DNA of 64,000 nucleotides, taken from NCBI GenBank assembly GCA_963281255.1, contig OY725497.1:2790001-2854000 (forward strand), in the 5' to 3' direction. Positions 29,683 through 44,600 of the stretch are shown piece by piece. The DNA comes from Aphrocallistes beatrix (lineage: Eukaryota > Porifera > Hexactinellida > Sceptrulophora > Aphrocallistidae). The notes beneath the pieces are model-generated. The model had not been told where the DNA came from, did not search any database, and was given only the letters and a program-made list of their open reading frames with translations. The translations under genes were made by a program, and so were the position numbers. Position 1 is the first letter of the stretch. Each line of letters opens with the position of its first letter.

Positions 29683-32600
29683 ATGGATCTTGACTTCTTC
29701 GATCGGCTACTGGTGGACGAGCTCGAGATAAAGCCAGCAGACCAGTCCTCTCAGACATCGGACTACTGCCCGAGCTGCAAAAGAGCGAAGCAGTCCCAGC
29801 TGGAGGCTGCGGGAAGTGGCCATGTGTTATGTCTGAAACACTCGCTTGACAGAGAGGGACTGGTGGCTAAGGACAACTTCGGCGCCACTGCCCTTCACAT
29901 CGGTGTGTTGTGAGCATGATCGATTGTTTATTTTATTCTTAATCGATTTTCGCTTTCTTACTGCAATTACAAAAGTCTTTGTTAGGTTACTGAAAACAGT
30001 GCTTCCCAACTTTTGCATCTATTCATCCCCCTTTTAAAGTTTCCACTTACTTTCCAAAAAATGGTCAAATTAATCCCAGGAAAATAATTTTATATTTTGA
30101 ATAGATGAAATAATATGATATCTTCAATATTCTCACACCTCAGCGAGGTATTACGAGCTTAAATACCACTACTGATATGTGATAGAAGAACCTGTAGCCT
30201 ATCACTTCCCTGCAGTGTATGATGATAATTGTTACAATAACAACCATGAGCAGTTAGCCTCCTCTGCAGGGTTGAATCTATCCACCCCTCGGTGGTTTGG
30301 CTCCCTTGAAATTCGGAGCTGGATCCAACCCTGTTCCTCTGTCGTTACTTTTTAAAACAACACACAAGACAAGGTGATTGAATTCTAAAAAAAAATTACC
30401 AAACTTACCTTATTTTCCCGAATGAACGCCGGGGCGCGAAAGACGGTAGTTCCTAATTTTAAATTAGAGAAGGTATCTTGCAGGTTTTTTTAGTGCGCTA
30501 TAGAAACCTCCAAGTTTTACTCTATATGAGACGTTTTAAATTATCCTAAGTAGCTGTGTACGCGAACCTACCGAATTCTCTAATAAATCCCAACAATAAA
30601 TAGACTTACTTGTCGATATTCCAGATTCATAAGATCTTTTCCAGCGAGAAATGGTCTTACTGAAAATGTCGCTAGGGTTGCATAAAATTCATTTCTAAAT
30701 GGTTCTTGATAAAGTAGGTAAGGGTTCAATGGACAACTGCATATGTTCTTCATTAATAGTTCCTGCGAGTTCTTAATGAGCTCAGTTCATTTAAATCTAA
30801 TCAAGTTAAATTCATTGGATTGACAGATTTAATATCTTCATTGCTCTATATTATTTAAGAAGTCAACCTATTCATTGAGGCATCTCACAAAATCATTTTG
30901 GTAATATTATAAGGATCTGATATATTGTACATCCAATGCACATATTGCTCAATGGTCATATTATGAACAGGTACGCTTCAAGTTAACATGCTTTAGTAGA
31001 TATAAAGTGGGGTGGAGATTTCCCCCAGGATGTACCCCCATGATTGTGATGATGAAAAAATATAGTCATTTTGTGCCGATACTTTTTGTTTCAAACTCGA
31101 ACAGATCCAGGTCAGTCACAAAATACTGATTCTATTTTCTTGAAACAATTCGAAGCACAATCATTTTATATATGTACACATTAGTGCTCTGAAAATACAG
31201 TTGACTCCACTTAAACTTAATTGGGACTAATCTCCAGGAACGAAATTGTTCCTATCCTTAGAAGCTAATACTAAGTTTCATCGATTATTGGGAACTCCGC
31301 TTAATCGGGATAAATATCGAGTCCTGATCAGTATTTCCCTCAGGATTATTGGAAAGCGTTTTAATTTTGCAATTTCTGTGCGGTATATTTCGGTAAATTG
31401 CATTATTTAACAACAAAATCACGTTATTCGATAAGCTAAGCGTGCTAAATAGCGCGCTTAACGCGCTCGGCGGGAAACGCGGGTCCTGATGTATCCCATT
31501 AAGCGGGGTCCGACTGTACACAAACAAATAGCTCGTCCTAGCGCATAATGTTAACGTGTCTCCTCTCCAGCTGCTCGGCGGGGCATGACTCAGTCCCTGC
31601 AGTGCATCGTGGATGTGTGCAGCCCTGTGGAGGCCTTCAGAGCTCACAACAAGGCGACTCCAGCACACGATGCGGCTGGCACTGGGCACCTGGAGAGTCT
31701 AATCTTCCTGATCGAGAACACTGCTTGCACAGCCCACGACAGAGACAGGAACATGGCGACCCCGCTACACTGGGCAGCTCAGCTGGGACACACAGAAGTG
31801 GTGGACTGGCTGATTAACGAGGCGGGCGCGCAGCCAGATGTCAAGAATGCAACAGGTGTCGTATTGGTTTACAAATCAGTTTTATGAAGTTGTTCTAACT
31901 TATCTATTTAAAATGCTAGGATTGACACCAATCCATTTGTCAGCTGCCAAGAATAAGCTTGACACCTTGAAATGGATCAGCAATTACTTGAAGAACCACC
32001 GTGATGACTCTCAGTCGTATATAGACGCTCGAGCTCTGAACGGAGAGACTCCGCTCTATTTCGCCGCACAAGAAGGACATCTCCACGTAGTGACATGGCT
32101 GGTGGAGAAGGTTAGTGGGCGGAGTAGAATGTTGCAGCATTCATTTAATTGTAAATTATACAATACCATAATAATACTTACGATAAGGTAAATCACAACT
32201 TTTCTATTCGTTCGATAGTATTACCCGAAGTGTTGAGTTTGTTGAGGTATTTTCCTTAACGATTATTAACTTTGGGATATTATGTAGTGATGTGTCGCAT
32301 ATCTCTTTGTGTTAGGCACTCAGTACCAAATTTAGTTTAATTAATAGTATTTTTACTTTAATATTATCTATTCAATGAATTTTGAAATTTTATTGGCATT
32401 TCACTCTGGATTTTCACTCACAGGATTGGGATTTTATCCCAAATATGTTCATTAAACATTTGGTAGTCAGAAAATCTGACTCTCCTTTTTCTCATCTCTT
32501 CAGGATTATTAATAATTGCCTATTTTTTATATGATCACTAAATTAAATCGATTTATATTCATTTATCAGAGAACTTTTTTGGGCAAATAAGATAATAAAA

Positions 32601-35600
32601 TTTGTAGTTCACAAATTTAAACCCCCAAAAGCACCCTTTGGGGCTTTGTTTCACCTAAATAGCCCGATTGGATAAATAATTTGAAAGTAGATTATTTTGA
32701 AATTTCCAATTGCAAATCCTTCACACCATCATAACTCATTGAGTTTGTCAATTTTCTCTTTTTTTCTGGCGCCATTCGACGTAGAATTCTCTCCTCTTTC
32801 AAAGAAGTGGTTAAGAACAGAATCGCGTTACGAGGCCATTTTTGCGAGTAATGGCGTTTGAAATTTAAATGATTACCAAAAATTTTCTGAACCGGATTAT
32901 TGGAAAATTTATATTCTGGACCCTTTGGCGAGATTAAACCTTAATTTACACTTTAAGTCTAAAATACTCGTCATAAAATTGCCTTGTATTTAAGAATCTT
33001 GTGTGTTTACACTATTTCAACCAGCAGATTCCGTAATAGATTGCGAAATGTAGTATAGTGAAGATTTGGTACAATCAGATTCTATAATTATGACATCTAA
33101 AAATATTTAACTGAGATCATATACTATGCATGCATAGCTAGATCTATGATTCGATCTTTCCTACTGATCCACCCTACACTCTCTCCTTTCCTCTACCGTC
33201 AAGTGTTCACATCGTACAACATGTGCACACGGTGGCTAACACCGGGTTTGATACAAATCTTCCACTCAACATGGTTCTTCGATGTGATCTGTGCAGTTCC
33301 TCCGTCCACTCGGACGAGCTTGTCCACCTGATGGCAGGGAGGCTCCTTCAGATTGACCGTCACCTTTTTCTCCTGACTGACTGGGAGGGATAGCTTCAGA
33401 ATGAAACTGATGGGATCTGGTTTAGTATTCTTTATGACTGTGAGTGTGTTGTAGGTGAGTTGTTTGGAAGTACTGATCCATCCCTCCTGCAAGTTGGTCA
33501 CTGCTTCTCCGGGTTTGTACTTAATGCGGACCTAGATTAAATCAAGTAGAGTCGTAATCCTGCATTTTAACTGTGATTTGAATTTTTATAGAATGAATTA
33601 GATAGAATAAGAGAATATCAGGTTATGAGGCAACAACCTTGAAAGGCATTTTTGAAAAATCGAAACCAGTCATTTTGTAGAGGAGACTGTGCTTCGTCTT
33701 TTTGAGCATTTTTGATATAATTAATATCTTTTGAGTTATCCTGTGTCACCAAGGATTTGAGGTTGGGAATTTGTCAAAATTTGAGAGATCAAAGTTATCG
33801 AGTCAATTGGGCATTTTAGGTAATAATAAAACTCTGAAGGGTGCTTTGCGGATATTTGTACAAAACTACATATTTCAACCACAATCCCGTCCAATAGTGG
33901 GCTTTTTATACATTTTTTAATATTGACCTCTATACTGTGATTTAATCTTAATTGCATTATTTCAGAAGATTATATACCTTTTGACAAATAGCGAAAATAG
34001 TGCTGGTGGGCGATGCGAAACCCCTTTAGAATTAACCTTTTTAATTCGAAGACGGAATATTTTAACTTTTTATAAAATTATTCTGGATTTTGGTCTATCA
34101 GGATTTCTTGCACGAGTCGAAAACAAGTTTTTAAAAATTTAACCATGCTCTATATTAAATACTAGCTCGAATCTAATTTCTTATAGAAAAATTCAAAATA
34201 GTAAGTAAAATTTGACTGAGTTCATAACTACACACTTAGCAGTTTTTATCATTCGTTTTTACAATTGTGAGGGTAGATAGTATAATAAACCCGGATAATT
34301 TTCCTATTTTGAAGTCTGGGCTGCTTAGCATGGTTGTTAGACATTTCCTAATGTGACGAATGCCAAACAGTCCTGAAAATGTCTCGGAATAAAGAAAGGT
34401 TTGGTTAGCAATGGCGTCATTATTCGTAGTAACCAGGATTGGCAGGTTTAACCCACTCCCTGGACTAACCCAGGTTTAAACCGGGCTGGGCAAAACCCCT
34501 TTTGTAGGTTAAACTGGGTTAAACCTCATTATTCTAAGCGAATGAACTTTAGGTCATATCTTTTTTGGCACAACATAGAAAATCAACATTCTGTCAATAG
34601 CTTCATACAAACTGAGGAATAGGTTGGGCTTAGAAAAGGCATCGGACTAGTTACTTGTTTTCGTGAAGTAGGAGGACTGTCGAGTTTGACTGGTGACTAG
34701 CATTAATTATATGTATGTAGTAGACAGACATTGCCAGTGCAGTGATATCTATACATATTACATTGTCTTATTTAACGTTTAATTGAGACCCAACCCAAGG
34801 ATATTTTCGAAAAAACCCCAGTTCAATCCTGTTGACCCATTTTAACCCGGTTTAAACCGAGTTTAGCCCCGTGAGCTGGGCTAAACCTATTCAACCCGGG
34901 TTAAATCCCAACCCTGGAAGTAACACTTCGGATTCTTTAACGAAAAATAAGATAAGGAATGCCTCTGTGATTCCATTTGTGATCATTATTTATATATAAA
35001 TGTCATACGTGGATCAATTCCTCACGACCACTTTGTGAAAGAAACAAAGGTGAGATAATTATAGTGACTCTAAGATATAATATGAATCCGTGTCCTAACT
35101 GCATTCGCGTACGATTTTCAAAGCTAAGTGAGATGATTGCATAGCATTCCACTTTTGACTGACTCACCTCTGGATCTGCACCTAAGGATACCACTAACTC
35201 CTCTTTAGGCGCCACATTCTCCACCTTTGACTTAGCGATGAAGTTGTTGTTGAGAAAGACTGAGCAGGATCCTGCCATGAGAGGATACGCGCTCTCGTTG
35301 TTGACACGTGCAGTGACGAAGCAGTGGTTACTCTTCTCAGGGACACACACGTGCTCTAGCACAGGCTCCAGGTCGATCACGGTCACTGCTACCTACGAAC
35401 AACTCCTTAGTGTGGCTAGTGCTTCTCCATTTGTGTGGATGAAGGGAATTGGATTGAGTACCTTGTGCTCAGTGCCGTCAGAGGGTATTGTAGCGGGTCT
35501 AGCTGTGTCGAATCTCTGAACAAACTGCGTAGAATGTAAAGTCACTTTTTGTTCTTCCACCTCTTGCATCTGTGGAGCATAATAGCTGTTTGTTGGGATT

Positions 35601-38600
35601 TTATCATACATTGCGCTTGATGATCCAAATAAATCTAACCCAATTGTTGGAATACTCATTCCACCTCTCTTCATTTTGATAGCCTGTTGGACAAATCGGG
35701 TTTCACGATAAACTCTGAGATTGTTTGGCTGTAAGATGGGAGGTTCGCCTCCTTTGCTCGGAGTGGCTGTGGAGAGAGAAATCTTGGTCGAATTCCAGTC
35801 TTCTCCACTCGATTGTTTGATTAAACCGAAATAGTGAATCTACATGAAGAATCAGGTGATATATTTATTGCATTACTAAGTATGTGTGTAGAAAGAATAT
35901 TCAATATCTCCTCACACCTGGAGCAATGGCTTCAGTTTTTCATCTTTGCTTTCAGGGAGCGAGACTCTCAGATGGTAGAGTGGATCCCAGGACGCATTTG
36001 AGACCAGATAAGACACGGACAGTTTCACAGATGTAGAAGAAGTGGTTGGTGTGTTCTCCAGACTAATTTTGACAGCTTTCTGGAAAGAAGTTGCAGAGTT
36101 AGCAGTTTTGGTGGCTGCTATCTCTCCCCTCTTTTTGAGATTCATTTCCATCACAGTTAGTTTCTCCTTCAGTGCATTCGCCTGTTCTTGCAGTTGTGTC
36201 AACTGCCCTGCATAACTGCTCACTTTGTTGAGGTAAGCTTCTGAGAATCCGACCACTGTCTTTAACCTCTCCCCGTTCGTTAGCTCGTTGAAATTGGGAA
36301 GCACCTGCTCAGAGATTAAGAGTGAGTGTGTTGTTCCTAGAAATTTCTTTTCAATTCCTTACCTGAGTATTACTTGTACGTCCCTTCTCCAGCATTGCGC
36401 CGAACTTCTCCAGTATCCTCCGTGTCTTCCTGACTACTTCGATTCTCTTTTCCACTAATGCTTTCTCTCTCTTCAATTCCCTCACTGCTGCTCTCAGGTC
36501 TTCTCCTTCTCCTGCTTCTCCTCCTGTTCCCGCATTCTCTTCTCTTTCTCCACTCGCTTCCTTCGCCATCTCCACCTCTAACTGGTCCACATAGACAACA
36601 TCTGTGATGCACACCTCTGTACTTTCCACCTCTACTCTGATTGAGTCTTTGTCCGCCACCTGTGGGAGTCCCACTAGTGTGACCTCATTCTCCCCTTCCC
36701 CCACTGCCACCACCACCTCTCTAATCACCTCTGCCCTGTCCTGATACACCACCACTCTCTGATACGCACATTCTTTCAACCACACCATCGCTCCGCTGGT
36801 AGAGGGAGGGGGATTGGAGTGTACCTTCCCGATGCTTACATCCTCCAGTATCCCAGATAATGTTGACATTCTTTGATAAAATTGAAACTATGTTAAAATT
36901 TAATTTTTCACTGTATAAATTGCTTACTCAATTGATTGATCCAGAGTTATAGCATACAAGAACTACAAGGTAGTTCATGGATAATCTACTGATTTCATTT
37001 GCCTCTAATTTTAAAGCTAAACAAGAAAATTCAATTCCGTAAAAATATCGTAAAATATGATGGGTAACTGGACCATCCTACATGAACTTAACAATATTCC
37101 TGATTGTTTATCTACATGATACGGTTTTACAGCAAAACAGGATAACAATTACACTTGGAATGCAGTGGGCTAAATGTGGTTATATGAACAAAACTTTCGT
37201 CTTGAAATTCAGTTCATTGAGATACATATACACGATAATACACCCATCAAAAAATGCCAGTCGACAGACTGTTAGTGCAGCTCCATTATGTGACTCGTAG
37301 GACACGAAGTGTGAAATCTACATAATGAATACCAGATAGAATCATGGAAGTCTCGTTTGATTAATTTATTTGCATAATATAGGATTTCTAAAATTGTGTT
37401 GTAAACTTTTTTCCCATATCAATCAATCAGATTTCAAGTTTGGGGTAATTATGATTTATTTATAGCATTGAGTTAGGTCTGTTCCATATTGACCAATTAT
37501 TTTAAATGCTGCTGTTAAATTAAAACTCTGTAATTTCAGCACATTTGTCACATTTTTGACATGAGGCAAGGTGTGAAAATATGAATAATCGTTATATTAG
37601 GTTAGAGAGTAATTCTAACTTGTTATGTTCATTGAGTCCGGTATAATCCCCATTAATCAATAAAATCGAAGCCAACTGTAATGTTAAATCCCTCTATCCT
37701 GATTGGTTAATAATAGAATTGGTATCAAATGGTAAGTCTACGAATAATTATTAAAATTGAAGATCTAAGCGAAATTTTCACACCTCTGCAAAAAAATGGA
37801 AAACAAATTTTCACACCTTTTCTATACAATATACGTATATAGCTTCACTCTCACAATATGCTTTTGGACGAGTTGGTATTTGGTCCTAGTTGACTGGTTC
37901 CCAAAAAAGTCATCATTCAGATAGTTTTGCACTTCAGAGTGATCCTTGTCACGCCGAAATTTGTCCGGGACGTACTTGGTCAGGGGGGCCAATTTTGGTC
38001 CAGGGGATCAATTTTGTTGCCAAACATGGTTCCGGGGACCAGTTTTGATACTCAAATTTGTCCAGGTAAATCCTATTTTTGTGAGTTAAGCTAGTAGCAT
38101 AAATAATTCCTATTAACACTAGAAATGAAAGTATATCAATCAACAACAATAGTGGGAAGTTCGGATAGTCAAAAAAACAGCATCGGCAGTGAATATAGAA
38201 AATCATTTCGCATACCGTATTACCTCGGATAGCAGCCACCCCTCGAATAATTGCCCCCCAAAGTTGGTGCTAAAGTATTTTTGTAGTATTTTTGTTTGAA
38301 AGATTAATGTTGAATTTTTCCCTTCTAATATTTGTTGAATCGTTCGGGGTTATTTCCTTCTAAAATTCTCTTAAATGTGAATTATTAATTTTTCTTCAAG
38401 TGGCAAATTGAGCTAAAAATTAATAATCGCCCGGCGAGTATATACGGCGGTAATTGAAATTATCGATAATGTTCTTAAGATTGAGTTTGTGAGTAATCAC
38501 AATACGTTGTCATGCAAAAAATTTATTATATATTTTATGTTAAAATTATGACCCACCCTGGCCAAAATTAGCTCCCACCAATGTAGCCATGTGATGGAAA

Positions 38601-41600
38601 CGATTTTACTACAAATAGGCATACTCCTATCTACCTCATTGGTCTTCCTAATAACGTCGATAAATTACATATAGTAACTAACCTTTAATAAAGTATAAAG
38701 TGTAAAAATTTTAGTGCTATCGAAATCCTATTCCCGGCAAAGGAAATCCAATTTTAGGGAGTCTTTGCCTACTTAGACTTCTATGACCCGCTGCCCATGG
38801 CTCTGAGATCGATTAATGTTTCCTGGAAGAAAACTATTCTCCGGAATCATTATAATGCTTAATTTCGGCTTCGAAGAGAGGATAAACCTGTAGTTTGTCA
38901 TTAAAGGTTATCCCGATACATATTCATTGAGTGAATTGCTTTATAAAAGCTATATCCGTGCCCTAAGGGAAGCTATAGGAGTACCAAGTGGGTGCTGGCA
39001 CCCCCCAGCAGGGGCGCCGAAATCTATGGGCAATTTTGGAGCTCTAGGGGGGCTCAGCTCTATAATTTGTATTGCGTCTATGGCATGGGCGTAGCGACCA
39101 AATATTATTTGGGGGGCTGGATATATTTTAGGGGGGGAGCATTATTTAGATCAAATTTCAAATTTCAAAGTGATTTATTTATTTTGAGGGGCCAAGCCCC
39201 CCCATGGCTACGCCTATGGTCTATGGGCCATCTTCGAATCCAGGGGGGGCTCGAGCCCCCCCTGAATTCGGCGCCTATGCCCCCAGAGTATTAGCTTGCA
39301 CCCAAAAGATCAGTGTTGCTAGCACCACCACTACCTAGCATTCTCAAATGAGAACTGCTAGCTATGCCTATGATCTACACTTTCATGCCTTTGAATGGAA
39401 CTCTAGACGAATGCCAAAACAAGGTAAGGTATCAGGTGATATATTAGAAACTAGGATGAAATATGGTACCGTAGTACTATCTGAACTAGACGAAACTGTT
39501 CATGCACATGCTCATATACAGTTACTACATACGTATAATCTACTGATCCACCCTACACTCTCTCCTTTCCTCTACCGTCAAGTGTTCACATCGTACAACA
39601 TGTGCACACGGTGGCTAACACCGGGTTTGATACAAATCTTCCACTCAACATGGTTCTTCGATGTGATCTGTGCAGTTCCTCCGTCCACTCGGACGAGCTT
39701 GTCCACCTGATGGCAGGGAGGCTCCTTCAGATTGACCGTCACCTTTTTCTCCTGACTGACTGGGAGGGATAGCTTCAGAATGAAACTGATGGGATCTGGT
39801 TTAGTATTCTTTATGACTGTGAGTGTGTTGTAGGTGAGTTGTTTGGAAGTACTGATCCATCCCTCCTGCAAGTTGGTCACTGCTTCTCCGGGTTTGTACT
39901 TAATGCGGACCTAGATTAGACCAACACATTATGACGCTGTGTGTATTGTATTTCTGTACCTAAATTAACTAGAACACTCTCAGCCCGCGACCAAATATAG
40001 TGATTCTAATGACTTGTACGTCCTTCAGCCCTTATATAATTTTACGCTTGAGAACCCATATTGAGAGTACAAAACTGGAATGAAAATTTTGTATGATATT
40101 TTCATTCGAAATTCGAATTAGTTCTCACCTCTGGATCTGCACCTAAGGATACCACTAACTCCTCTTTTGGCGCCACATTCTCCACCTTTGACTTAGCGAT
40201 GAAGTTGTTGTTGAGAAAGACTGAGCAGGATCCTGCCAAGAGAGGATACGCGCTCTCGTTGTTGACACGTGCAGTGACGAAGCAGTGGTTGCTCTTCTCA
40301 GGGACACACACGTGCTCTAGCACAGGCTCCAGGTCGATCACGGTCACTGCTACCTACGAACAACTCCTTAGTGTGGCTGGTGCTTCTCCATTTGTATGGA
40401 TGAAGGGAATTGGATTGAGTACCTTGTGCTCAGTGCCGTCAGAGGGTATTGTAGCGGGTCTAGCTGTGTCGAATCTCTGAACAAACTGCGTAGAATGTAA
40501 AGTCACTTTTTGTTCTTCCACCTCTTGCATCTGTGGAGCATAACGTGAGATTTTTGGTTGGAGATCGGAAATATCAAATGACATTTGTTCCATTGCGAAT
40601 CCAATTGTTGGAATTGTTGTTATCATTTGGGATTTTTTCTTCCCACGGAAGTAATCTGGAGCTGGTTGACGATAAACTCTGAGATTGTTTGGCTGTAAGA
40701 TGGGAGGTTCGCCTCCTTTGCTCGGAGTGGCTGTGGAGAGAGAAATCTTGGTCGAATTCCAGTCTTCTCCACTCGATTGTTTGATTAAACCGAAATAGTG
40801 AATCTACATGAAGAATCAGGTGATAGATTTATTGCATTACTAAGTATGTGTGTAGAAAGAATATTCAATATCTCCTCACACCTGGAGCAATGGCTTCAGT
40901 TTTTCATCTTTGCTTTCAGGGAGCGAGACTCTCAGATGGTAGAGTGGATCCCAGGACGCATTTGAGACCAGATAAGACACGGACAGTTTCACAGATGTAG
41001 AAGAAGTGGTTGGTGTGTTCTCCAGACTAATTTTGACAGCTTTCTGGAAAGAAGTTGCAGAGTTAGCAGTTTTGGTGGCTGCTATCTCTCCCCTCTTTTT
41101 GAGATTCATTTCCATCACAGTTAGTTTCTCCTTCAGTGCATTCGCCTGTTCTTGCAATTGTGTCAACTGCCCTGCATAACTGCTCACTTTGTTGAGGTAA
41201 GCTTCTGAGAATCCGACCACTGTCTTTAACCTCTCCCCGTTCGTTAGCTCGTTGAAATTGGGAAGCACCTGCTCAGAGATTAAGAGTGAGTGTGTCGTTC
41301 CTAGAAATTTCTTTTCAATTCCTTACCTGAGTATTACTTGTACGTCCCTTCTCCAGCATTGCGCCGAACTTCTCCAGTATCCTTCGTGTCTTCCTGACTA
41401 CTTCAGTTCTCTTTTCCACTAATGCTTTCTCTCTCTTCAATTCCCTCACTGCTGCTCTCAGGTCTTCTCCTTCTCCTGCTTCTCCTCCTGTCCCCGCATT
41501 CTCTTCTCTTTCTCCACTCGCTTCCTTCGCCATCTCCACCTCTAACTGGTCCACATAGACAACATCTGTGATGCACACCTCTGTACTTTCCACCTCTACT

Positions 41601-44600
41601 CTGATTGAGTCTTTGTCCGCCACCTGTGGAAGTCCCACTAGTGTGACCTCATTCTCCCCTTCCCCCACTGCCACCACCACCTCTCTGATCACCTCTGCCC
41701 TGTCCTGATACACCACCACTCTCTGATACGCACAGTCTTTCAACCACACCATCGCTCCGCTGGTAGAGGGAGGGGGATCGAACTGTTTTTTCGTAATCTC
41801 CATATCTTCTAATATTCCAGATAGTGTAGCCATTGTTGTCACTGATTTAATACTCTAAGTATTGAAAAGCACTACCTTGTTTTATTTCTACTTTTTGATA
41901 TTTAATTCTAAACCTTTCAGAATTTACGTTTACGATTTTGGTTCAACTGGTCTTATCTTTATTTGTAATATTTGTTGACCATAATTGCTTTTCCATATGA
42001 ATATTTATATACTTTGTCAGAAGAATTTTCAAATTAGTAATCTGATAATATTGTCACTTAATAGAAAGGCTTCAAATTACATTTTAATATAAATCAATGG
42101 GCATAATTAGTATGTATCTACGTAACTGATCCTATTTCATTAAGTACTATACTTGCCCTGCTGTATTCTTAAATAAGATAGAAATTGTGGAATAAGAAAT
42201 GTTAATACAAGTATAAAAGTTTCGTAGTAAAGTCTAAGAAAAGCTTGAAATCTTAAGTTTGATGCGCCGCGGCGACATTTGATCTTAAATTATGTATGAT
42301 TTCTTCGAGATTCAAATATTTCACAATCTCCTTATACAAAGTTGTTAGCATTAACGAATTCAGTCTATCACCACTAGTAATTCTTCTTAGATGAGATTTG
42401 ATCGAATGAAGACGGGAGAAATTTCTTTCACATGTGGTAGTAGTCACTGGTAGCGTTTTACAAATTTGATAGAGCATCCGTATAGTTAAACGAATCACAC
42501 TCATTTAGACAGATATCGTATAACATCGTCTGAAGTTTTCTAAGTATCCTTATTTTTCTGTCCCATAACCTTGAGATGCTCTATGTCTGCTCTACATATA
42601 TGCTCATTAGGAAGTAATCCAGAGTAATACTCCCAGAGCGGTTTTATTTTTTCCCAGTTTAAGAAATTGTCGCTTTTAGGCCTTAAATAATCTAGTGCCT
42701 CATAGAGATTAGCCTCCTGCTCAGGAAATCTCTTTTCAAGTGCATTGATTATCGCATCAATTATATCCAATATAATAGTCTGGCGTATTCTTCAATTAAA
42801 ACTCCCTGGATATGCGCTTGGGAGGCAATGGGAGCACGATGAAATTCAAGCAATTGAAATATCTAAACATAATAGCATTATGCCACTCATTTCAATATCA
42901 CATCCATCAGTATATTTAACATTCTGGTATAATAATATTGCTTGTTTGCATTCTCCTAAAATGTGAAATAATTCGAAATCTCATCATATTTCATGCATCC
43001 ATTGGTAAGAGCGATTCAGTCGGTGGCAAAACAGTGTACATAGGCCATATCAATGTATTAAAACGCTAGGATTTTTTTCTTTGTTTGTTTGTCCGAATTG
43101 ATTGAAGAATTGGCAGGTCGTAGGTGCAAATGATGAATCTACGATTAATTCGAAGATCTAAGCGAAATTTTCACACCTCTGAAAAAAATGGAACAATTTT
43201 TCACACGTTTTCTATACAATACTATGTACGACTTCACTCTCACAATAGAAATCATTGTACGACACTATTGTAGGCTGTCATTGTTATTAATACTTCAAAG
43301 CAATAACTTATAGAAATGTCTCAATTATATTATAGTGTACGAGGGTCACTCAATATATTTTGAGCCTGGAGTAGTTGCTTCCGTTTGATTTTGTTGAAAA
43401 TTTATAGGATTATTCACCTACCTATTATTATCTTTGACGTCTCACCCAGATTGTAAACCCCCTGAGAACATATTAGCATGGATTCGGGGGGTATATAAAT
43501 CTATAAACTTTTTTTTTTTTTTTAAGGACACTCCATTATATGTGGCATAATATTTTAGAAACTTGTCCAATCTAACTCAAAGCCAAATATCAAGTAATAA
43601 TAGGTAGATGAATAATCCTAGGAATTTTCAACACAATCAAATGGAAGCAACTACTCCAGGCTCAAAACTTATCGAGTGACTCTCGTATAGCAATAAAAAA
43701 GGTTATGTGTATATTTTCACACCTTTATATACATACTTGTATTTTAACACCATTTGACGAATTTTGAAATTATGCTCGAGACTAGCTTCCGACGGTTGAC
43801 ATGGGGGTTTTAGGGGTGTAGAATTCGAAAATTATATTTTCAGATCGAAATTATTATTATTTGTTTACTTTTGTTTACAATAGATACATACATAAAGTAA
43901 ACAAATTAGCAAAATAGGCTAGAGACTAGCTTCCAACGGTTGACATGGGGTTTTTAGGGGGTGTAGATTTAGAATATTATATTTTCGGATCTGTATGAGA
44001 AATTATTTATAAAATTTTGTTTACAATATTTATATAAAGTAAACAAATTCCCAAAATAGCCTAGATCATGGCCGGCGCCATGTTTTATCGGCAGTGGGTG
44101 TCCTAGAGGGATTTCTCTGAAAGTGGGTGTCCGTTTATGGAGGTATATATATTGTACAATATGATAAAACAGGACGCAGTGGGTGTCTGGACACCCAGGA
44201 CACCCCCGGTGGCGCCGGCCCTGCTACTATAATAAGGCCTCAGAGTAACTTGCGAATTTGAGACTGGATACGGTAGAAGATGGTTGAACTAATACATGAG
44301 CTGCCTGAAATAATTAAAAAAGCACAATAGAGCTTAGGAATGTATTACCAGCATATATAAATATAGTGTCGGTCGTTTAAGGGCACTTCTAAGTGTTTTT
44401 ATAATAAAATTTTTCGCATAGAACTGAGATGTGAATGGATTAATACGAAAATTTTTTTCATGGAATGTCGCTACATTCCAGTGTTGCTATGGAAACGTGT
44501 TTTGGTCAGTTTGGATCATATCTTGAAAACCACAAGAGCTAGACATTTGAATAATTCCATTTGATAGGAAATATACTACTTCCTATTAAGCGATAATATA

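Noticed and set aside
35393-35461. In-frame extension of DUF4139 exon 3 as coding sequence
   Set aside because: It ends in a stop, while splicing GT...AG joins TEHKV to the conserved DUF4139 continuation; both copies show the same 69-bp intron.
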